Shown here one piece after another: positions 50,281 through 60,244 of a stretch of 64,000 nt of DNA. The notes beneath the pieces are model-generated. The model did not search any database, was not told the origin of the DNA, and was given only the letters and a program-made list of their open reading frames with translations. The position numbers and the translations under genes were made by a program. Source of the stretch: Mycosarcoma maydis (Eukaryota; Basidiomycota; Ustilaginomycetes; Ustilaginales); NCBI RefSeq assembly GCF_000328475.2, contig NC_026478.1, positions 1,860,001 through 1,924,000 on the forward strand, written 5' to 3'. The number at the start of each line of letters is the position of its first letter. Within the stretch, counting starts at the first letter, position 1.

Positions 50281-51453
50281 TCAGAGCTGCGGGAGCGTTC
50301 CAATCTGCTGAAGGTAGTAATAGGTGTCCAAGTACCCATCCTTGACCGTATCACACACCACATGCCAACCTGCCTCCCTGGCCTTGTCAAGGCATCCCTG
50401 CTGGTCAAATGTGGCACCCAGCGTGAAATCCGCAAAGGCAAAGGTCGCATGGTCAGCGAAAGCCTTCGGGTCACCACCCTTTTCCTTGGTCAACTTTTCC
50501 CAGGCCTCCACGTTCTCCGACCGCTTGCTCCACTCGTCCAAGCTCAAGCTTAGCTTGGGAGGTTTCTCGTTGTACTTTGTCTCGAGCGTAGGAGGAAGGA
50601 TCTTGAGGCCCAATTCTTTACCCAGATCCTGCCAGATCTGACCCAGTGTGCGTTTGTCGCCGTCTTCGATGTTGAACGACTGGTTTTCCGTCTTGGCTGC
50701 ATTCCCCGGGTCGGTGAGGAATACTTGGAAACGAGCATTGTTGATGGCAGTGCTCTGAGACACAAAGATTTGGTCCCAGTTAAGCTTGTTACCGGGGTAC
50801 TCCACTTCGGTCTTACCTTTGGCCTTTTCGAGTGTGAGGTAGAGGCTGGTGGAGACGGCTTGGTTCATGAAGTTGCCCTTGGCGGCACCGATGATCGTGT
50901 TGGGTCGCGTCTCGGACCAAGCATAGCCGTGCTTTTTGGCATGCGCAACCAGAGTGTCGACCTGATCGTAGTAGAAGTTTGGAGGATCGGTGGGTCCGCG
51001 TGGTGCATCCTCCTTGTAGGGTACTGGAGATGCGATGTCCTTGTTGGCAAGATGCAGCGAGTACCACTTGTAGCCCGTCTGCAGGTGGAAGTGCTTGAGT
51101 GACTTTCCGGCCGCAGCATAAGTGGCATCGAGTGCCTTGCTGAGCAAGACATGATTGACGTCCAACAGCTCCTGAGCGTCCTTCTTTTCGATGTAGGTGT
51201 AGTGCAGAGCTACACTCACCTTGTCGCCGCCGTTGGCCCTAAGCTGTTCGGCGATTTCGTCGACGGGAGCCTTGAGAATGTCGATCGAGACGAACTTGAT
51301 ACGTTCATCTTTCAAGTCTACCTGCGGTTGACGGCGAGATACCGCCAATATGGCGCCCACCGTTTCCTTGGGCTGCTCGACGAGAGCTCGAAGCGCCGCG
51401 ATACCGGATACGCCATTGGCGCCCCAAACCAGGTAATTGCGTTGCAAAGACAT
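50281..51453 (-). CDS. PRISE-type short-chain reductase (progesterone 5-beta-reductase/iridoid synthase-like)
   Basis: A 390-residue atypical SDR enzyme likely to reduce enones with NADPH. It starts directly with a Rossmann strand and GANGVSG at 11-17. SRRQPQ (about 39-44) is the likely NADPH phosphate-binding loop. The family signature NFYYDQVD (compare NFYYxxED) lies near 160, and ETRPNTIIG after it matches the WSxxRPxxIxG region. Length agrees with plant and fungal PRISE members. Family members replace the usual SDR YxxxK with the Tyr of the NFYY motif. The substrate is unknown; fungal relatives often sit in secondary-metabolism loci, which the surroundings here do not suggest. The ATG at 51453 is clear. 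Confidence 0.88.
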   Translation of the reverse strand: MSLQRNYLVWGANGVSGIAALRALVEQPKETVGAILAVSRRQPQVDLKDERIKFVSIDILKAPVDEIAEQLRANGGDKVSVALHYTYIEKKDAQELLDVNHVLLSKALDATYAAAGKSLKHFHLQTGYKWYSLHLANKDIASPVPYKEDAPRGPTDPPNFYYDQVDTLVAHAKKHGYAWSETRPNTIIGAAKGNFMNQAVSTSLYLTLEKAKGKTEVEYPGNKLNWDQIFVSQSTAINNARFQVFLTDPGNAAKTENQSFNIEDGDKRTLGQIWQDLGKELGLKILPPTLETKYNEKPPKLSLSLDEWSKRSENVEAWEKLTKEKGGDPKAFADHATFAFADFTLGATFDQQGCLDKAREAGWHVVCDTVKDGYLDTYYYLQQIGTLPQL

Positions 51454-52039
51454 TATGTTATCTTTTTTTACGTAGTGAAAGCAAAGTAGGAGCCACTCGG
51501 ATGAAAGAGGTCAAGAGACGACTTGAGCCACACTCACAGACTGGGTTATATGTCATCTGGGCAAACACAAACACGGCTATGCAAAAAAAGGTCATCCTCC
51601 ACCTCTCAGTCGAAAAAGTCGTGAGTGCACGGCGCTTGTCACTCCATGTGCTCAGTCACGCTGTGACACATGACTGTAATTTGTCGGTCCAGATGCCAGG
51701 CGAGCCAGCATGTGATTACGATACCTCTCGTCCAAATTCCGCCTTTCGCCCATGACCGTTATTCGTCATGTTTTGTGGTCGGCAATTCCAGCACACTCGG
51801 CTCAGCTCAGCCTAATGAACCTGTCATGATCAGTTTCAGTCCCGATTGAACGCATCCTGTACCAGTGATCCGAGTGCAGTCTCGTAACGTTTGGTCAATA
51901 CGCGCGGCCCTTCGCTCGCTTTTGCTCCCCTTTCACCTTCTCCGTCACGCGAGACAAAGATCACGCTGCGATTTTATGGTCTTGCAATTAATCACGAATG
52001 ATTTACGTTGCGATCAGCCCTGATGTGCAGCAGAGCAGC
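51454..52039. other. Intergenic region
   Basis: This 0.59 kb between co-directional minus-strand genes holds the PRISE promoter and the APC8 3' flank. A TCACGAATGATTTACG stretch near 51992 belongs to the dispersed motif family. No gene seen. Confidence 0.5.
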
Positions 52040-54172
52040 TCAATCCCGCAGGAAGGCGAGCCGCTTCAGCAAAATTTCGGCGCTGTCTGTCATCTCGGTG
52101 CCTGCAGCAATTACTTTCTGCAGGTAATCGTTGGCGAGCGCCAAATTGCCAACCTTAGCTACGGTCTCTGGCTCGCCATCTTGTTCCTTCTCATCAGCTG
52201 TTTCTTCCCGCTCTTGTGCTGATCTGACGCCGATCTCACCCATCTCCCACCTCGCTGCAATGATGTAGGAGCGCGCATATCTCGCAACCACGTTGGACTC
52301 GGTGCCAGTCAGCGCGCGGTCAACGACCTGAACGAGACGACGATGGTAGCAAGCCGCTGCTTCAAAATCTCGCTCCTTTTCGTACACCTCGATGATCCGC
52401 GTCAAACCCATCACCGTATCGCCTTGGTTGAGTCGGCAAGCGAGGTAGCGCTTGAAGCACGAAACAGCATCCTGTGATCGACCGAGGTGATCATAACAGA
52501 TGCCCATACTTGACCACATCCGTCCGTCATACGGTCGAATCGCCGCGCATTTTTGGAAGTAGTTGACCGCGTACGTGTAAGCTCCATTGAGCTCGTACAC
52601 CTGGCCCAAGCCGTAGAGCGCACGATACTCGCGTGGGTTAATTTTGAGTGCTCGGCGGTACATCTCGGCAGCTGCATGGCTGTTTTTCAGCTCGATATAC
52701 TCGTGGCCGAGCAGAATCCAGGCAGGCACACAGCCCGAGTCGAGTCGAAGAGCATGTCGGAAGGCTTCAATCGCTCGATGGTGGTCACTGCGCTGGTTGT
52801 AGTAGTTACCAACAAGACAGCAAACCTCTGGTCGATCTTTCGCAAAGGAGCTAAATTTGTGAGCAAGATGAGCCAGCTCGGCTGTGCGGTTGAGCAGATA
52901 GAGAGCGTTCGAGTAGTCGGCCAACCCGTCGATTCGGTAAGGATCGATGGACCACGCTTCCTGAAAGTCTTGCTCTGCCTCAATGTATTCGAGGCGATGT
53001 ACATTGGTCTGGGCTCGACAAGTGAGAAGGTACGCGGACCGTGGAAACGACTCTAGCAGTCGGTCAATACGCGTGATCGTCGCATCGCCTTCTTGCGCCG
53101 AGTGGCGATCGAGAAATTCGCGAAAGAAGCTGACCATGAACGACTCGGGCAGCAAGTCGGCCATTTGATCCGCTTCGCCCGGCTCGAGTGTCATGGCAAG
53201 CTCTTGCCACGCCGCCCAATTGTATGCAAAGCTCTGGACAGAGCGAACGAGACAGTCCATCGCTTCGATGGGCCGATTGAGTTTGCGCAAGATTGCGCCT
53301 TTTAGGAAGAGAAGAAAGGGGTCAGAGACATCAACGAGTTCCTTCAAGATGGGGATCAAGCTCGGAGAGGTGGCAGGAAGGGTTCCGTTAGGCTTTGGGA
53401 TGATCATCCCGTGTTCGTCAAGCTTGCGTTCGGACATGAGAAAGCGAGAGTAGAGCCGCAAGAAGCGTGCCTTGTCAGAGCTGCCCTTGCTACCTTCAAG
53501 CACCCAGATGCATCGTTCGAGCTGATGCTGATCAAAGTAATTTTTAGCCAGCAGATACGAATCTTCTTCCAGCGATGACAATGCGGCGGATGATGTGCCA
53601 TCGAGGCGGTACTGAAATGCGCCAGGAGAGCAGTCCACAGAGTTGGTATTAGACTGCCAATGAACGTGTGCTGATCCAGGGGCAGTACCATCTTCGCTGC
53701 CGACCGGGATGAGTGAGCTGTCTGGATCATCTCTCGGGGACGCCACATGAGCAAGGCGACTGTTGACTAGGGGAGATGAGGAAAAAGTGCCGGGTGCAAA
53801 GCTCTCCAGACCCTCGCCTGCCGATGTGTCCTCTGCACCAGGTTCCACAGACATTCGCTGATGCACTCCAAGTGCGGGTGTAGAATGCTCTGGAACGAGC
53901 GATCTCGCTTGTGAGCGCCGCTTCGGTGCTGGTGTTGATGTGACCATCGCAGAATGATTGGAGCGACTCTGGTCTGAAAGGACTAGGCCGGAGTTGAGGT
54001 TACCTGTGTAAGGCACGGACTGAAGCAGCTCGAGCGTCCATCTCGATGATGAAGCTAGCCCTCGGTTGGACAATTCGAGAGCTGCGAAGCGAAGCGACTC
54101 CCTTGCTCGAGTCGCATCGAGATCAGGGAACGGATAGTCGATGTCGAACACTGTTGCATCCGACATGGCCAT
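52040..54172 (-). CDS. CDC23: Anaphase-promoting complex subunit 8 (Cdc23), TPR protein
   Basis: A 710-residue TPR protein if started at Met at 54172 (MAMSDATVFDIDYPFPDLDA). The frame extends to an ATG at 54334, but that extension reads through AATCACGAATC-type intergenic motifs and lacks family character. The N-terminal part holds a helical Cdc23-type region (RARESLRFAALELSNRGL). TPR repeats fill about 190-640 (CCLVGNYYNQRSDHHRAIEA, AWILLGHEYIELKNSHAAAE, YRALYGLGQVYELNGAYTYA, MWSSMGICYDHLGRSQDAVS). Order and spacing are those of APC8, a structural subunit of the APC/C ubiquitin ligase that drives anaphase and mitotic exit. The C-terminal tail has an acidic Glu-rich loop. Confidence 0.9.
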   Translation of the reverse strand: MAMSDATVFDIDYPFPDLDATRARESLRFAALELSNRGLASSSRWTLELLQSVPYTGNLNSGLVLSDQSRSNHSAMVTSTPAPKRRSQARSLVPEHSTPALGVHQRMSVEPGAEDTSAGEGLESFAPGTFSSSPLVNSRLAHVASPRDDPDSSLIPVGSEDGTAPGSAHVHWQSNTNSVDCSPGAFQYRLDGTSSAALSSLEEDSYLLAKNYFDQHQLERCIWVLEGSKGSSDKARFLRLYSRFLMSERKLDEHGMIIPKPNGTLPATSPSLIPILKELVDVSDPFLLFLKGAILRKLNRPIEAMDCLVRSVQSFAYNWAAWQELAMTLEPGEADQMADLLPESFMVSFFREFLDRHSAQEGDATITRIDRLLESFPRSAYLLTCRAQTNVHRLEYIEAEQDFQEAWSIDPYRIDGLADYSNALYLLNRTAELAHLAHKFSSFAKDRPEVCCLVGNYYNQRSDHHRAIEAFRHALRLDSGCVPAWILLGHEYIELKNSHAAAEMYRRALKINPREYRALYGLGQVYELNGAYTYAVNYFQKCAAIRPYDGRMWSSMGICYDHLGRSQDAVSCFKRYLACRLNQGDTVMGLTRIIEVYEKERDFEAAACYHRRLVQVVDRALTGTESNVVARYARSYIIAARWEMGEIGVRSAQEREETADEKEQDGEPETVAKVGNLALANDYLQKVIAAGTEMTDSAEILLKRLAFLRD

Positions 54173-54883
54173 TTGGTGGATCCACGGGCAGACGACTGAA
54201 CACTCTCCCTCGGAACGAAGAGTGCTGCTGCGTTTAGATTGGGTACGAGATGGAAGCGAATTCGCAGATTCGTGATTCACAGATCGAGAAGCCCTTGAAC
54301 CTTTGCTGTTGTTTTCGACGCGTCGTCTAAACATTCATGATTCACGATTCACGATTCGTGATTTCCTGCCTCCACAGCGTTTGCGCGTCTCGAAAGACCC
54401 TGCGCTACTCGTGACTAACGCAACCAGAACCTTGCCATCCAAGTCACAGTCTGTGCTGAGTGGTAAGTGGAAGCCATCGTGCATGTTGGCGGCTCGGATC
54501 ATCACTTTTACAGGCACCTTTTGCCATCAAACTCGCATGTGTGCTGTGATCTCGTTCTTATTGGCGCCTTGTTATGAATTGCAGGTGCTCAGCCAACGAA
54601 GCGTGGCTAAAAGTACAGTGATCAGTTTGGACTAGACCATGGCGCCGAGGATACATACACACATACACACATGGCGCCCGTCCCAAGCGGCAGCATCAAC
54701 AACAACAACTATAACTGATTGACTGTTTCAAAACGACGATGGAACATAGCTAATAAAAGTACAGAGAAAGAACGCGTTACAACAGTCACGAGTCTCGTCG
54801 TGCAGTAGAGTAGCTATTTTTTTTCCAGAGAGGTGGGTGTGACTGATGAGGACTGTCGTTTGTGCATGGGACCGAATGGAGGC
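54173..54883. promoter_or_regulatory. APC8 upstream region with TCACGAT cluster
   Basis: This 0.71 kb upstream of APC8 (-) also holds the 3' flank of the helicase gene (-). A foldback cluster (54332-54362, ATTCATGATTCACGATTCAC then GATTCGTG) and further copies near 54270 lie close to the APC8 start. An ACACAT microsatellite is at about 54655-54671. Confidence 0.5.
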
Positions 54884-57283
54884 TCACCACTTGCTGGAGC
54901 TGCTGTCGCGGCTGAAACGGCTCTCACGAGCATCGCGACCGCTTCCCCAGCTGCTGCCCCGTCCACCGCTCGATCGTGAACCGGTTCGCCCACGTCCATC
55001 GATAGCGAAGCGACCTCCGCTGCCGCCGGCGTCTTCGTCCTTGCTAAAACGGCCGCGCCCGAATGAGCGCGAATTACCGCCTCCGCCATGTCGACGAGAG
55101 AAGCCGCTGCCTCCGTTGCGGTCACGGAGCGAGATGCCGAGCTTCTGCATGAAGGCATCGCTGAGATAAGGTGGTTGTTCCAGCCTGCCAGCTTCGACCG
55201 ACCATTGCTTGACGCCCTCAAGCACCGACATCTTGCTGGTGCGCAGCTCGTCGCCCTTGCCGAGGTAGAAGCCGAGCAGCGAATTAAAGGTCTCACGTAC
55301 GGCGTCCTCTTCCTCAAGCGACTGAAGAGAATCCTCGATAAGCGGCATAAGCGTCTTGGTGCTGTATTTGCCGGTGAGAGGTCCACAAATCTGGGCAGGA
55401 GGCTTAGCTGCACGGACTACCTCGTCACGTCCACGGACGCCCTTCTTGACCACATAGCCCTTGGCTTTGGCCTTTGCCGCCTTAACAAGCTCCTCTGGAA
55501 CTGCGAACTCCTCGGGAGCCTCATCGAAGCGCTTCGATAGCGTCTCAACCTCTTGTACGAGATCGTCGACATGCAGCTGGGTGACAGGGAGATCGTCCAA
55601 CTGATAGTAGAGGAAGCCACGTTCGAAGTTCTGGAGCACAATGTCGGATCGTCCTTGAGCGCCGGCACGACCCGTTCGGCCGATACGGTGGATGTACTGG
55701 TCCTTGCTGCTGGGGATGCCGACCTGGATAACACGGGTGGTACCGGGGTAGTCTACACCACGAGCACTGACGTCGCTGGTGACGAGGACGCTGGCGCCAC
55801 TCTGGTCCTTGCGAAAACGATCACTGGTGTTGAAACGCGCCCGCTGGTCCTTTTTGCTGTGGATCTCATAAACATTCGAGCCTGTTGAGGCGGGCAAATG
55901 GCGCTGGACGCCACGAATCACGTCGGCTAACAGCTCAGTCATCTTTGTAGTAGGTGCAAAGACGATGGTCTTTGATTTTCCGGGATTGATGAGCTGATCG
56001 TGGGCGATGAGACGCACAACGTGAGGGATCTGCTCTTCTGCTGATTCTAGAACAGTAGCGTACTGAGGAATGTGCTTGTGAACGTTCTCTTCGCCGGCAG
56101 GAACGCAGTCGATGAAGCGGTGATCCTTTTGCAAACTGGCACGAGCGATGGCGCGGATTTCGGGGCTGACGGTCGCACTGAAGAGCATGTTCTGGCGGTC
56201 AACTTTGGCGGGCAGGTGGCGCATGATGGCCTGCAAGTCGTCGCGGAAACCCATTTCGAGAAGCGTGTCGGCCTCGTCGAGAATAAGCGTACGGCAAGCC
56301 GTCATGGCTTCCCGAATCATGCCGACATCGTTGAGCAGGTCAAGGATACGACCAGGAGTAGCGACGACCACGTCAGGTCTTGACCGCCTCCAGTCATTGA
56401 TCTGAAAGTTTCGGCTTGCGCCACCGACGAGGAGCTGCACCTTCAATTCAGGCTTGTGGGAGAGCAGCTTTTTCGCCTCGTCGGCAATCTGAGTGGCCAG
56501 TTCTCGAGTTGGTGAAAGGACGAGGGCACCCACGGTGTTGTTGACAAACTGCTTGACAATCTCATCGAGCTCCTTCTTCTGGAGCGAGGACACATCGAGA
56601 CCAGGCCTGTGTCGCTCGAGCATCTCTGACCACGGCTTGGGAAACTTGCCTTTGCGGACGTCCTCGATGGATCGCAAACGAGCTTCAAGAGCAGGTACAA
56701 GGAAGGCAATAGTTTTACCGGTACCAGTCTTTGCCTTGACGAGCATGTCCCTGCCCTGTCCGTCGGGCATTGGTGCAGCAGACTCTCCAACGCTATCCGC
56801 AATCTCGGGAAGGAGGTGAAGGACGCTTTGTTGTACTGCTGACATGTTGGTATAGGCGAATGGCTTGACGGTCAAAGCCTTAAGAATGGAAGGGTTGACT
56901 GAGCCTTTGAGAGATGCAAACGTCTCGTCCTTGATCCGTTTGGTACTTTGTTGAGAGATTTCGCTTTCACTGCTGTCTGTAGCCGCAACATTCTCTAGTT
57001 CGAAGGGTTCTTTTGTGGATGTAGCAGCGGCAGTGGCTGCTTCTGTGGCCTTAGTGGATTGCGAAAGGCCTCGGAATGCCTGTGACAAGCCCGGGTGGCG
57101 ATCCAAAGGCGCCCATCGCGCAGATTGGAGAGAAGACGAAGTAGCTTGAAGCAGATTCGCCGATACGGCAGTTAATACAATACGAGCTCGGATAGCTGAT
57201 CTGTTTGACAACGTCGAGAGCTGTCGAGCGGCCGCTGTTGGTCGTACGAGCCGAAACGGGCTGCCCAACTTGGTGTACAACAT
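54884..57283 (-). CDS. MSS116: Mitochondrial DEAD-box RNA helicase (Mss116-like)
   Basis: A 799-residue ATP-dependent RNA helicase. The N-terminus (MLYTKLGSPFRLVRPTAAAR) is Arg-rich with no acids, a typical mitochondrial presequence. Core motifs in order: Q-motif-like MSAVQQSVL (about 146-154), AKTGTGKT (about 183-190), PTRELATQ (about 259-266), LDEAD in LILDEADTLLEMG (about 336-348), SAT (about 370), TSDVSARGVDYPG (about 510-522) and HRIGRTGRAG (about 537-546). A helical extension follows, then a basic Arg/Gly/Ser tail (FSRRHGGGGNSRSFGRGRFS) for RNA binding. This is the Mss116 layout; yeast Mss116 assists splicing of mitochondrial group I and II introns and translation. The ATG at 57283 puts the presequence first. 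Confidence 0.93.
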   Translation of the reverse strand: MLYTKLGSPFRLVRPTAAARQLSTLSNRSAIRARIVLTAVSANLLQATSSSLQSARWAPLDRHPGLSQAFRGLSQSTKATEAATAAATSTKEPFELENVAATDSSESEISQQSTKRIKDETFASLKGSVNPSILKALTVKPFAYTNMSAVQQSVLHLLPEIADSVGESAAPMPDGQGRDMLVKAKTGTGKTIAFLVPALEARLRSIEDVRKGKFPKPWSEMLERHRPGLDVSSLQKKELDEIVKQFVNNTVGALVLSPTRELATQIADEAKKLLSHKPELKVQLLVGGASRNFQINDWRRSRPDVVVATPGRILDLLNDVGMIREAMTACRTLILDEADTLLEMGFRDDLQAIMRHLPAKVDRQNMLFSATVSPEIRAIARASLQKDHRFIDCVPAGEENVHKHIPQYATVLESAEEQIPHVVRLIAHDQLINPGKSKTIVFAPTTKMTELLADVIRGVQRHLPASTGSNVYEIHSKKDQRARFNTSDRFRKDQSGASVLVTSDVSARGVDYPGTTRVIQVGIPSSKDQYIHRIGRTGRAGAQGRSDIVLQNFERGFLYYQLDDLPVTQLHVDDLVQEVETLSKRFDEAPEEFAVPEELVKAAKAKAKGYVVKKGVRGRDEVVRAAKPPAQICGPLTGKYSTKTLMPLIEDSLQSLEEEDAVRETFNSLLGFYLGKGDELRTSKMSVLEGVKQWSVEAGRLEQPPYLSDAFMQKLGISLRDRNGGSGFSRRHGGGGNSRSFGRGRFSKDEDAGGSGGRFAIDGRGRTGSRSSGGRGSSWGSGRDARESRFSRDSSSSKW

Positions 57284-57890
57284 GGCGCCGATACTGGCTG
57301 ATGGAGCCAGAGTTGAAAAAGGGACGTATCTCTACCTCTGCTGAATGCAAAGATATTTTCTTGGTGTCCTGATTCGATCGTGGTTGTGGACCAGGAGAAC
57401 AGGGTTGATGAGGAAGCCGGATGGCACCCTAACCCCAGTCAAGAGCGCAGACAAAATCTTCAAAATCTTCAGTTTGCTCAAACTTTTTTTTTCTCGTTTT
57501 CTTCTGCAGGGTCAGACCGGACAATTCCCCTTTTTTTTCTTTTTTTTTTTTTGGTTCTGGTTAATGTCACGGGTTACGCAGGCTGACCAATTTCGTTTCG
57601 GGTGGCGGATCGGGCCCTTCGACGTCCACTCAATCCCGATGATGCTAGAAAAGCAACACTAACGACTCCAGGCGTGGAGGGGACGCGAAGCTTTCATGTT
57701 TGTGTTGGTTGGTTGGTTGGAAAGTGCGTAAAGGCCATACAACTAGATGGTAAGTAACGTGCAGAATCCTCAGGTTGGACAAAACTCGGAAGCGAGAACA
57801 ACCTCCCTCTACACTCATACGTGTCCCCCGAATCTTCTCTCTTCATAATCTCGGCGATTCTGCTGAAGGGTGCACGAGCGTCGAGCCAGC
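57284..57890. promoter_or_regulatory. Divergent promoter of MSS116-like and PIG-U genes
   Basis: The 607 bp separating these divergent genes contain long T-rich tracts (57485-57500, 57531-57552) and a GGTT tetranucleotide run (57702-57720). These could be nucleosome-excluding elements. No gene seen. Confidence 0.5.
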
Positions 57891-59534
57891 ATGAAGGCGA
57901 CAAGTCGTGCGCCTGGAGCGGCCAAGGTGCTCTCTGATCGAAGCCTTCATCCATCGAGCTGGTTGCTGTGCCTGGCATTGATAGGCGCAGCTTTGCTTCG
58001 CATCGGCATTTCTCTATACACAGATACATTCGAGCTGCTACAAGACCGTCCCGAACTAAGCACGCCCCTGAGTAGCTTCAAGGCGCTCATGGAGACGCAC
58101 CATCTCTTCCGACACCCGCCAATACCTGTTGCGTCCTCACGGTCTCTTTTGCCCTCGGATCCGTATTCGGCTGGCACCGTCCACCACACCCCGCTACTTC
58201 TTCCTGTCCTCAACTACGCACTCAAGCGCTTACACTCACAAGGCGATCAGCTACCCATCATCATCATTTGGACAGCGGCTGATGTGATCGCAGGCTGGCT
58301 CCTCTTCCGCATATGTCACGCTCGAGAAAAGGCCAAGTGGTCGCGACAGACCTATCTGTACGCTTGGGATCAGAGCAGAGCGTTGAAGGTAACCGTCATG
58401 TTCCTATTCAACCCTTACACCGTTGCCACTTGCATCTCGAGAAGCTCCGTATCGCTTGAGGTGGTTGCTCTCCTTGCTGCAACTCATTCCGCCATGTCCG
58501 GCTCGGCCGTCTTGCTTGCTGTCTGTTGGACAGTCTCCTCGTTACTTTCGCTCTATCCGATCCTGTTGCTACCCATGCTCATTCAATTATGCCGACAGAG
58601 AGCAGGCGAACTCGTCTACGAAAGCGAAATTGTCCGTATTGGTCAGAATGCTTCCTCAACCGATGTCAAAGCTGCACGCCAGTTGGGCTTCCTTGCGGAT
58701 CGTGTTCGGTCCGCAAAGCGCTTGGCAGGATTCAAGTGCGTTCTCTTCATGCCAACCGTGCTTGCTGGCGGGCTATGGGTCTCACGAGCCATTGTTCTAA
58801 GCCCAGGCAAGGCTTCAGCAAGTACCATTCTCGTCAATTTACCCGACATTCTTCAAGTGCCCATTGACGAAGGCTGGACATGGATCGAACAAGTCTACGG
58901 CTCGGTCGTCTTGTGCACAGATCTTACACCGAATCTGGGTCTATGGTGGTATTTCTTCATGGAAATCTTTGATCATTTCCGTGACTTTTTCTTGCTCACC
59001 TTCAACGTGCATCTCGCCTGCTATGCTCTGCCCTTCGCCATCAAGTACAGACAGGATCCGCTCTTCGGCGTTACTCTCATGACCGGTGTCATTGCCGTGT
59101 TCAAGAGCTATCCGACGATAGGCGACCATGCGCTATTTTTGGGCCTGCTGAGCTTGCACGACCAGATCTTCGAGTATATGCGCTATCCTTTGGTAACGGC
59201 GCTGACGTATGCATATTGCACGTGCCTATCGCCTGCCTTCCACCACCTGTGGCTGAATGCAGGTTCGGCCAATGCCAACTTCTTCTTCGCCATCACCTTG
59301 GTATGGGCATTGGGCGGGGGGATGCTGGTACTCGATGCTATGTGGGCATGGGGTCGGGAGCGCTGGGAAAGTGAGAGGTCGCCAATCCGCTCGCGTATCC
59401 GACGAAAAAGTGAACAGCACATTGATACTGATGCATCAATCGACACTGTTGCATCTGACGCTCCATCAGTTACGGCGGATGCGGCGATGGAAGAGGTCGA
59501 CAAGCCAAGACGACGAATTGTTGTACAAGTATAG
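57891..59534 (+). CDS. GAB1: GPI transamidase subunit PIG-U (Gab1/Cdc91)
   Basis: A 547-residue ER multi-pass membrane protein, starting at the ATG at 57891 (MKATSRAPGAAKVL); the frame reaches back only to a GTG. It matches PIG-U, a GPI transamidase subunit that helps recognise the lipid anchor. Family-like blocks are ALLRIGISLYTDTFELLQDR (about 33-52), FNPYTVATCISRSS near 180, and LGLWWYFFMEIFDHFRDFFL near 350, with about eight or more hydrophobic helices. A charged cytosolic tail (about 485-547) follows the last helix. The window's chitin deacetylase is a candidate client of this machinery. Convergent with ARL2, 90 bp apart. Confidence 0.9.
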   Translation: MKATSRAPGAAKVLSDRSLHPSSWLLCLALIGAALLRIGISLYTDTFELLQDRPELSTPLSSFKALMETHHLFRHPPIPVASSRSLLPSDPYSAGTVHHTPLLLPVLNYALKRLHSQGDQLPIIIIWTAADVIAGWLLFRICHAREKAKWSRQTYLYAWDQSRALKVTVMFLFNPYTVATCISRSSVSLEVVALLAATHSAMSGSAVLLAVCWTVSSLLSLYPILLLPMLIQLCRQRAGELVYESEIVRIGQNASSTDVKAARQLGFLADRVRSAKRLAGFKCVLFMPTVLAGGLWVSRAIVLSPGKASASTILVNLPDILQVPIDEGWTWIEQVYGSVVLCTDLTPNLGLWWYFFMEIFDHFRDFFLLTFNVHLACYALPFAIKYRQDPLFGVTLMTGVIAVFKSYPTIGDHALFLGLLSLHDQIFEYMRYPLVTALTYAYCTCLSPAFHHLWLNAGSANANFFFAITLVWALGGGMLVLDAMWAWGRERWESERSPIRSRIRRKSEQHIDTDASIDTVASDAPSVTADAAMEEVDKPRRRIVVQV

Positions 59535-59623
59535 ATCCAATCAGCAAGGCTCAATCCTGATCTCGTGCTCATGTCGTCGATGACGTTGGCTGTGAGGGTG
59601 TGCTGACGAGTCCTAGGTGCAGG

Positions 59624-60244
59624 TCACGTGGTTGGTTGGTCTTCAACAGACGCCATGGACATAGCCAGCGTAGACTTGGCATCGCCGTGATAGTAGATTC
59701 GATCGGCTACATCCTTGACTGACCAGTCGAGGCCGTCCACGAGATTAGCGCCTGTGTAAGCACTGCACGGCTGGATGCGCCAGCTATGGTTCGAGACCTT
59801 GTCGAGCTCGAGATGAGATTTGATTTGCTCCGCAGACAAAGCACCGGGAAGATCCTGCTTGTTCGCAAAGATGAGGATGGTAGCGCCATGTAGACGTTCC
59901 TCCTGCAACAGCTTTTCGAGCTCCTCCTTGCAGTCCGAGAGTCTGGCAGTATCAGAGGAATCGACAACCCATATGATGGCATCGGTCTTTTCAAAGTAGT
60001 TCTTCCAGTATGGACGAAGACTCTTCTGGCCGCCAATATCCCAGACATTGAGATGGAAACCTTGATACTGAAACGTCTGGATCGCAAAGCCTAATGTCGG
60101 TGAGATTGCTTCGATCTCAGACTGCGGCTGATTCTGCAGTTTTTTGAGGATGGTGGTCTTGCCGGCATTATCGAGGCCAAGGAATAGGAAACGAAACTCA
60201 TGAGAGCGCAACTTGGTCTTGCGAATGATAGTGAGCAGACCCAT
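59624..60244 (-). CDS. ARL2: ADP-ribosylation factor-like GTPase Arl2
   Basis: A 206-residue small GTPase with very strong likeness to Arl2. The P-loop GLDNAGKTT is at 23-31 and the switch regions are SPTLGF and [17 protein letters not shown] and SAYTG complete the guanine-binding set. The N-terminus [11 protein letters not shown] fits the Arl2 amphipathic helix, which unlike ARF is usually not myristoylated. Arl2 acts with tubulin cofactor D in tubulin folding and as a release factor for lipidated cargo. A C-terminal tail of about 20 residues ([17 protein letters not shown]) exceeds the human protein. One exon; the ATG at 60244 is the family start. Confidence 0.96.
   Translation of the reverse strand: MGLLTIIRKTKLRSHEFRFLFLGLDNAGKTTILKKLQNQPQSEIEAISPTLGFAIQTFQYQGFHLNVWDIGGQKSLRPYWKNYFEKTDAIIWVVDSSDTARLSDCKEELEKLLQEERLHGATILIFANKQDLPGALSAEQIKSHLELDKVSNHSWRIQPCSAYTGANLVDGLDWSVKDVADRIYYHGDAKSTLAMSMASVEDQPTT

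Noticed and set aside
54173..54334. 54-residue N-terminal extension of APC8 to an upstream ATG
   Set aside because: The DNA contains the intergenic TCACGAAT-type motif and the residues lack family likeness; the Met at 54172 or 54166 fits better.
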